Source: Diplosphaera chodatii
Taxonomy: Eukaryota > Chlorophyta > Trebouxiophyceae > Prasiolales > Stichococcaceae
Direction of reading: 5' to 3'
Assembly: GCA_032358165.1 (NCBI GenBank)
Contig: JAALGY010000062.1
Coordinates: 372,001 to 436,000 of the forward strand
Length of the DNA stretch: 64,000 nt
The position numbers and the translations under genes are program-made. This document shows positions 57,749 to 64,000 of the stretch, piece by piece (the first letter of the stretch is position 1; every line of letters begins with the position of its first letter). The notes beneath the pieces were generated by a model. That model did not search any database. It saw nothing but the letters and a program-made list of their open reading frames with translations, and was not told the DNA's origin.

Positions 57749-59690
57749 ATGTCGGTCTCGAAGACCAGCAAGCTGCTGCAGTACATCAACTACCGTGAGT
57801 GTTTGCCGCAGGCCCTGCATGCCGCTGCTTGTGCAGCCTCCCAACACTTCTGAACGGCTGCGCTCAGGCGCATCATTGCTGCCGACTCCAGCGCCACAAT
57901 GGGTGCAGCTGTCCCGAGGTTTGTTTGTGCTGTGCGTGCAGGCATGCGTGTGACGATCACGGATGGGCGGCAGATGGTGGGCAGGTGAGCATTTGCGGTT
58001 GCCGCAGCCACAGTCTTGTGCAGCATAGCAGTGCCCCATGATAGCATGCAGCTGGGTGTCACATAGCGTTGCTCGCTGCCAGCATAGTCTGTCGTGTGAG
58101 CCAAACTGTGTGTACACGCGCAGGTTCATGGCGTTTGACCGGCACATGAACCTGGTGCTGGGCGACGCCGAGGAGTACAGGAAGCTGCCGCCCAAGAAGG
58201 GCAAATCGGAGGACGAGGTGCATTTCCAAACACCCCGCGTAGTTCCCCTTGTTCGCGCTCTCGTGTGATGGACCGTGGACGATACTCGCACCAACCCGCC
58301 ACCGGGGCACACACAACTCTGCAGTTGCCGAGGCGTCACGTATCTGTGCCACACGCAGCGGGAGGAGCGGCGGGTGCTGGGGCTGGTGCTGCTGCGCGGC
58401 GACGAGGTCATTGCGCTCACCATCGAGGGCCCGCCGCCCGCGGACGCGCTCACGGCCAAGGCGCAGAATGCGCCGGTGAGCCCCAGCACCGCTGCACCAT
58501 ATGCCGTGCAATGTGGGCTTGCAAAATCCTGCATTGTAGGATTGGAGGGTGGTGATTCAGCTTGCGAGTAGGAGGCTTGCATGGCCTCTGAGTGCCTCTT
58601 GACGGCTGCCACATTCCTGTGCAGGGTGGCCCGGGCATGGGCCGTGCTGCGGGCCGTGGTATGCCAGCAGCTGCACCCGGCATGGCACCAGTGGTGCGTT
58701 CCTCTGCATTGCTGCCGTCACTCTTCCCCTTATCACGATATATTGTGCTGCATGTATGAGGCCTTCTGCCAGCATGTCGCCTCTGCATTCCTCTTACATG
58801 CGCCCTTGCTGCTGCAGGGCCTGGCGGGCCCCGTGGCAGGCATCGGCGGTCCCTCTCCCGGCATGATGCTCCCACGGCCGCAGGTGGCTCCCGTTAGTTT
58901 TCTGTTTTGTTTTCATCCTGAGACATGGATGACGATGCAGAACTAACAGCTTGTGGCTGCTGCTGCAGCAACTAGGTGGGGTGCTAGTCTGCAACCCGGG
59001 CGCATAGTTTGTGTCATTCCGTGCTGATGTCCACACCCTCCATGCCACCAGGTGCAAGGCGCGCCAGTCATGCGGCCGCCGCCGGGCTCAGCACCTGCTG
59101 CCGGAGCACCAGCTCCCGGCGGCTTCCGCCCGCCTCCAATGGGTGAGCACACGGACTGCAGGCTGTCGGTAGTTTGAGCACCGATGGTCGTCTCATGTGC
59201 ACCTGCTCTAGCGTCCTGCCAAATGCAATTGTATCACATGGCTTTGACAATGGTGCAGGCCTTCGTTCTGTGCATGGGACCGTGGCTGGCCACCTCGCCA
59301 TCAACTGGATGTGCCCTTGCCGATGACATGAGGCTGATGACTTTCCAATTCGCGCAATCGCAGGCGGAGCACCAGGCTTCCCGCCCAGGCCGGGCATGCC
59401 GCCGCCCGGCTTCCCCCGCCCCGGCATGCCGCCCCCTGGGGTGAGTAGCAACCATCACGGCTGGTTCTCATGCTCCGGACCGTGCTCCATTGGCCTCATG
59501 CAACACCGCATGGGCAAGGTCACGGTCAACAATTACCTGATGTCCTGTGCGTCAGTTGTGCTATAGGTTCAATAAAGCTGATAGGCAACTTGGCATGCTG
59601 CAGATGCGGCCGCCGGGCTTCTTCCCGCCGCCAGGCGGCTTCCACCCCGGCTTCCCGCCCCCTGGGCAGCCGCCGCGGCCGCAGCAGTAG
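57749..59690 (+). CDS. SNRPB: Spliceosomal Sm protein B/B' (SmB)
   Basis: SmB is one of the seven Sm proteins that form the ring on U1, U2, U4 and U5 snRNAs. Nine exons keep frame and give 229 aa: 57749-57794, 57942-57984, 58124-58217, 58359-58475, 58625-58693, 58818-58883, 59052-59142, 59364-59440, 59604-59690. The start [20 protein letters not shown] leads into Sm1 ([20 protein letters not shown]), a basic loop ([14 protein letters not shown]) and Sm2 ([20 protein letters not shown]). The C-terminal half is the expected Gly/Met/Pro-rich tail ([19 protein letters not shown], then [20 protein letters not shown]) that binds splicing partners containing GYF or WW domains. RG dipeptides there are candidate arginine-methylation sites. 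Each Pro-rich repeat sits in its own short exon. Confidence 0.96.
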
Positions 59691-60727
59691 CCGCTGCGCA
59701 GGCACAGTGGCACAGCATCCGCGGCGCTTTGGAAGCATACTGTCACTATTGACATGCGGGCCTGGACGTTGGCGGACATCTGCAGTGGCGCGTGCCACGT
59801 CTGCAGGGCGTAGCACATGCAATGCAAATCAGACGAAGCGGAATGGTCGTTGTGGGAGGTCCTGTTGCCATCAGCTGCATGGACGGTTCACAGCAGGGTG
59901 ACCCTGTTGACATGCGTGCCAACCTCGCTCAGTAAATGTTGGACACGCGGCTGACTCTACTGCTCATGCACTTGATGGGTTGACACGATCAAGGGGGATG
60001 TCGTGCAGTCCCGACAGAAGGAAAGAGAATGCAATCACTTCATCCATCTCATCAGTGCAATGTGAGCAATATCTGCGGATGTAAGATTGACCGGAGTCCT
60101 ATGGTGCCTCCACCCTTTCCGCCAACAATTCCGCCGTATGGCGTGCAATCGGCAGAAACTCCCTTTCGAGTGCTATTCTCCAGCCTGCGACCCTCTCATT
60201 GAAAGTTTGCAAACTACATGACGCTGGGCTTTGCACTAGATTGCAATAGCGATCAAGCAGCTCACTGAAGACTTCATCAGAGCATAGCCAGGACGAACCG
60301 GAACAGTTCAGGTGATCTATAATGGTAACCGTGTAACAGAGACAACTTTGAGCAGAAGTTGACAAACAAGCTGTGTTCATAGCGTACTCCGCTGCCTTGA
60401 TTACAGCACGTCAAGGAGACGTGCTTTGCTCGGAGGGGTGCTGAGAGCTCACACCGATTCTGTGCTACTTGTGAGGTGGGCAGCTTGTATGCGGCAGCAG
60501 CAATATCTCATATTGCACCATGTGTTGCTGGCAGTGCTGCGTAGATGTTTGCGTTGCAGCCACAGGAAGGCAGGCGTCCGCCGTGAGTTGCTGATGCGTG
60601 TACTGGCAAGTGCAGGCGTCTGCCAGTGACCACCGCTGCAGAACAGCAGCAACAGCTTGCGTGCAGCGCTGTGGGCATCAGCAACTGCAGGGCTCCACAG
60701 GTCCACTGCCTGAAGAGACCAGGCCAG
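59691..60727. other. Intergenic space between SmB and HMGB genes
   Basis: This 1,037-bp region is clearly lower in GC than neighbouring exons. It contains the SmB 3' UTR, a 93-codon minus-strand ORF listed separately, and the HMGB promoter. I see no TATA box. Confidence 0.45.
60099..60380 (-). CDS. Candidate small ORF, 93 codons, unknown
   Basis: An uninterrupted ORF runs from a real ATG (60380) to TAG (60101-60099). Its second half reads like a folded or helical protein (DEVFSELLDRYCNLVQSPAS, then WRIALEREFLPIARHTAELL). Codon use is much less GC-rich than in the surrounding genes, and no family is recognised. It may be a real small gene, a decayed fragment of a mobile element, or chance. 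Confidence 0.25.
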   Translation of the reverse strand: MNTACLSTSAQSCLCYTVTIIDHLNCSGSSWLCSDEVFSELLDRYCNLVQSPASCSLQTFNERVAGWRIALEREFLPIARHTAELLAERVEAP

Positions 60728-61672
60728 ATGCCACCGCGAGCCAAGAAGGATCCTGATGCGCCAAAGAATGTGAGTTGCTCAGAGCGCGCTTTCTTTGGTT
60801 CAGAGCGCTCACCAAGCGACATTGATGCAGAGTATGCTATATGCAGTCCAACAACAAAGGCCACCTGCCCACCTTGCAGACTTGCTACTGCCTTTCAGTT
60901 CTACGCATTGCAGCAGTTGGTCCAAGCTTTCGTAAAGCCTTTCCGCCTACTGTGCAGGCGCGCAGCGCATACATCTATTTCGTGCAGGACAAGTCGAAGG
61001 ATGTCAAGGTGCTCCTGGATCACATGCTACATTAATTTACCTACATGTATGAGCACATGCTGTTGCATGCATCACAAAAGTGCAGCAGCCTGGTAACCAC
61101 ATGCAGTCGACCGTCTCAGGCTGTGTGTGCAACTGTTGCACATCTTTAACACCCGCATGTCAAGCACGGTTGCCTGCTGCACCGCAGGCGGCCAACCCGG
61201 ACATGAAGCAGTCGGACGTCATGAAGGAGGTGGGTGCAGCATGGAAGGGGCTGTCGGACGCAGAGAAGGCGCCCTACGCTAAGCTGGCTGCTGCAGACAA
61301 GGTGTTTGCTTCTGCCAGAATGAGTAGCGAAAGATGAATGTTTTCGACATGTGAATGAGAGGCGACACTGCAGCCTTCACCCAGGGGTCGCAATCACAGC
61401 TGGAGCGTAGATTACAGCGTGTGTGTGCAAATTCTGGAAGGAGCACTGGTGGACTGCAGGAACGCGCAAGTCAGGAGAAGGCGGCATATGCAGGCGGCAA
61501 GCCAGCGCCCAAGAAGCCCACTGGCAAGGCGGCAGCCAAGAAGCCCGCCAAGCCAGTGCAGCAGGAGGCGGAGGAGGAGAGTGAGGAAGAAGAGGAAGTA
61601 GATCAGGTGCATGGGAATGGAGACCATGCGAGCGTGGGTGGAGACGAGGAGGGCGAGGATGAAAGCCCATGA
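60728..61672 (+). CDS. Single-box HMGB-type chromatin protein
   Basis: HMGB proteins bend DNA non-specifically and loosen nucleosomes. Four exons keep frame and give 139 aa: 60728-60769, 60958-61008, 61188-61301, 61460-61672. The product starts MPPRAKKDPDAPKN, then one HMG box: ARSAYIYFVQDKSKDVK, NPDMKQSDVMKEVGAAWKGL and SDAEKAPYAKLAAADKERAS. A Lys/Ala/Pro-rich linker follows (GGKPAPKKPTGKAAAKKPAK), then an acidic tail (EAEEESEEEEEVDQ), the plant-like HMGB layout of basic arm, box and acidic tail. The last 22 residues (VHGNGDHASVGGDEEGEDES...) read through a possible donor after GATCAG at 61604, so a shorter spliced end is possible. Confidence 0.93.
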
Positions 61673-62666
61673 GAGTAGGAGCAGCTGGGTCAGGCGAATG
61701 TGGCACTAGGACACGCAGGGCAGCAGCATGACAGTGTGCCAGGCAAAGGGTGTATGCAGGACAGCACATTGTCCAGTGCCATGCAGAGCATCACATCGTC
61801 AGCCCAGGTAGCAGGTGCAGGTATGGTGGACAAATCATCTGCCGTGATGCGGGTGGCTAAATCAGGGGTGCAAGTGGTCTTGAATGAGCTCGGTCGCAGC
61901 TTCAAGTCCTGCAGATTGCCGCATGCACGCAGCTGGAGCATAGCAGTATGAGAGAGACGCTAATGTGAAGCCTGTCAGGGCATGTCCCACCGCCCTCACC
62001 TCCCCCACAGACTTGCAGGAGCACACTCTATAGCATGCAACCAGCACTACTGCAGGGATATGAAGTGACCTACGTTTGCGAGCAGGTGGGCAAGCAGGGG
62101 AGTGAGATGCAAGTTCTTGAGGTCAAAGGAAAGTCCACTTGACAATGACCTGCATCCTGATTTCTCCAGAGCTGCTCCTACTGCAAACCACCTAGCACGC
62201 ATCTTGCAGGCTTTGAAACATATCAGTGACCATTGCATGCCTTCTGCAAGTCCAGTCAGCAGCCAAGCCGAATTGCAGATTGGTGTTAGATACTTCAGCC
62301 GGCTGCAGAACAGACTAAAGCTGTCGGCATTTGTGGCATGCCAACAAACGAATGCCCCCGTGGAACACGGAACACAGCGCTGTGCACTTCGTAGTCCGCA
62401 CCCAGCTGCCCATGATCACAGTGCGGTCCTATCATATGATGCGCACTGGCCGCCGCACTGTTGTGCCTCTGGTCATCCGAAACCAAGCACTGCGCCTGCC
62501 GCCGCCCCAGCACGCACCAAGCCGGCAGCAGCTGGGGGACCCCGACCTTGAGCACGCCCCGCCCCACTGGCGAGCTGAAGCAGGGCGTGCGCGATGCCTG
62601 CCAATGTTGCCGCTGCCTGCTGCCGCCGCCGTGTCAAGCGGCCGAGCCGGCCGCTGCGGCGGCGCC
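61673..62666. other. Intergenic space between convergent HMGB and adenylate kinase genes
   Basis: This 994-bp space lies between the two stop codons. Several short ORFs exist on both strands (for example 62102-62551 plus), but none shows a domain or a spliced partner. I see nothing else. Confidence 0.45.

Positions 62667-64000
<1,334 letters not shown>

Overview
This is nuclear DNA from a GC-rich, intron-dense eukaryote, most likely a green alga (core chlorophyte). Genes are broken into many short exons by introns of roughly 60-300 bp that nearly all run from GT to a (T)GCAG acceptor. A chloroplast/thylakoid-type targeting sequence, plant-type PDR/ABCG and plant-type SSRP1 features, and an axonemal dynein light chain of the LC1 type together point to an alga with a flagellated ancestry or life stage. 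Nothing suggests bacterial, viral or organellar DNA. All gene models were spliced by hand from conserved protein segments and frame-compatible GT/AG sites; there is no transcript evidence.

Left block (1-10.3 kb): three paralogous LARGE/B4GAT1-like (Glyco_transf_49) glycosyltransferase genes arranged +,-,+. The first is cut by the window edge; the second and third are complete type II membrane proteins. The third has lost the first acid of the DxD metal site.

Middle-left (10.8-31 kb): a JmjC/cupin ribosomal oxygenase of the NO66/MINA type (-), divergent from a SNAP-25-like Qb/Qc SNARE (+) with an eight-cysteine linker, then an 11.6-kb full-size PDR-type ABCG transporter (+) with a TATA box, a 33-C tract in one intron and a 55-G tract just past its stop codon.

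Middle-right (31.5-48 kb): the nucleotide-excision-repair damage sensor XPC/RAD4 (-); a helical-repeat protein of unknown identity with a basic, RGG-rich tail (-); a plastid-targeted membrane protein with an internal repeat (+); and a small unknown protein (+).

Right block (48.4-64 kb): mostly chromatin and RNA-processing genes: FACT subunit SSRP1 (-), axonemal dynein LC1 (+), an SCL-type SR splicing factor (-) divergent from spliceosomal SmB (+), a single-box HMGB protein (+), and the 3' part of an adenylate kinase (-) that runs off the right edge. Five divergent gene pairs share 0.45-0.97 kb upstream regions. The intergenic spaces hold little I can identify.
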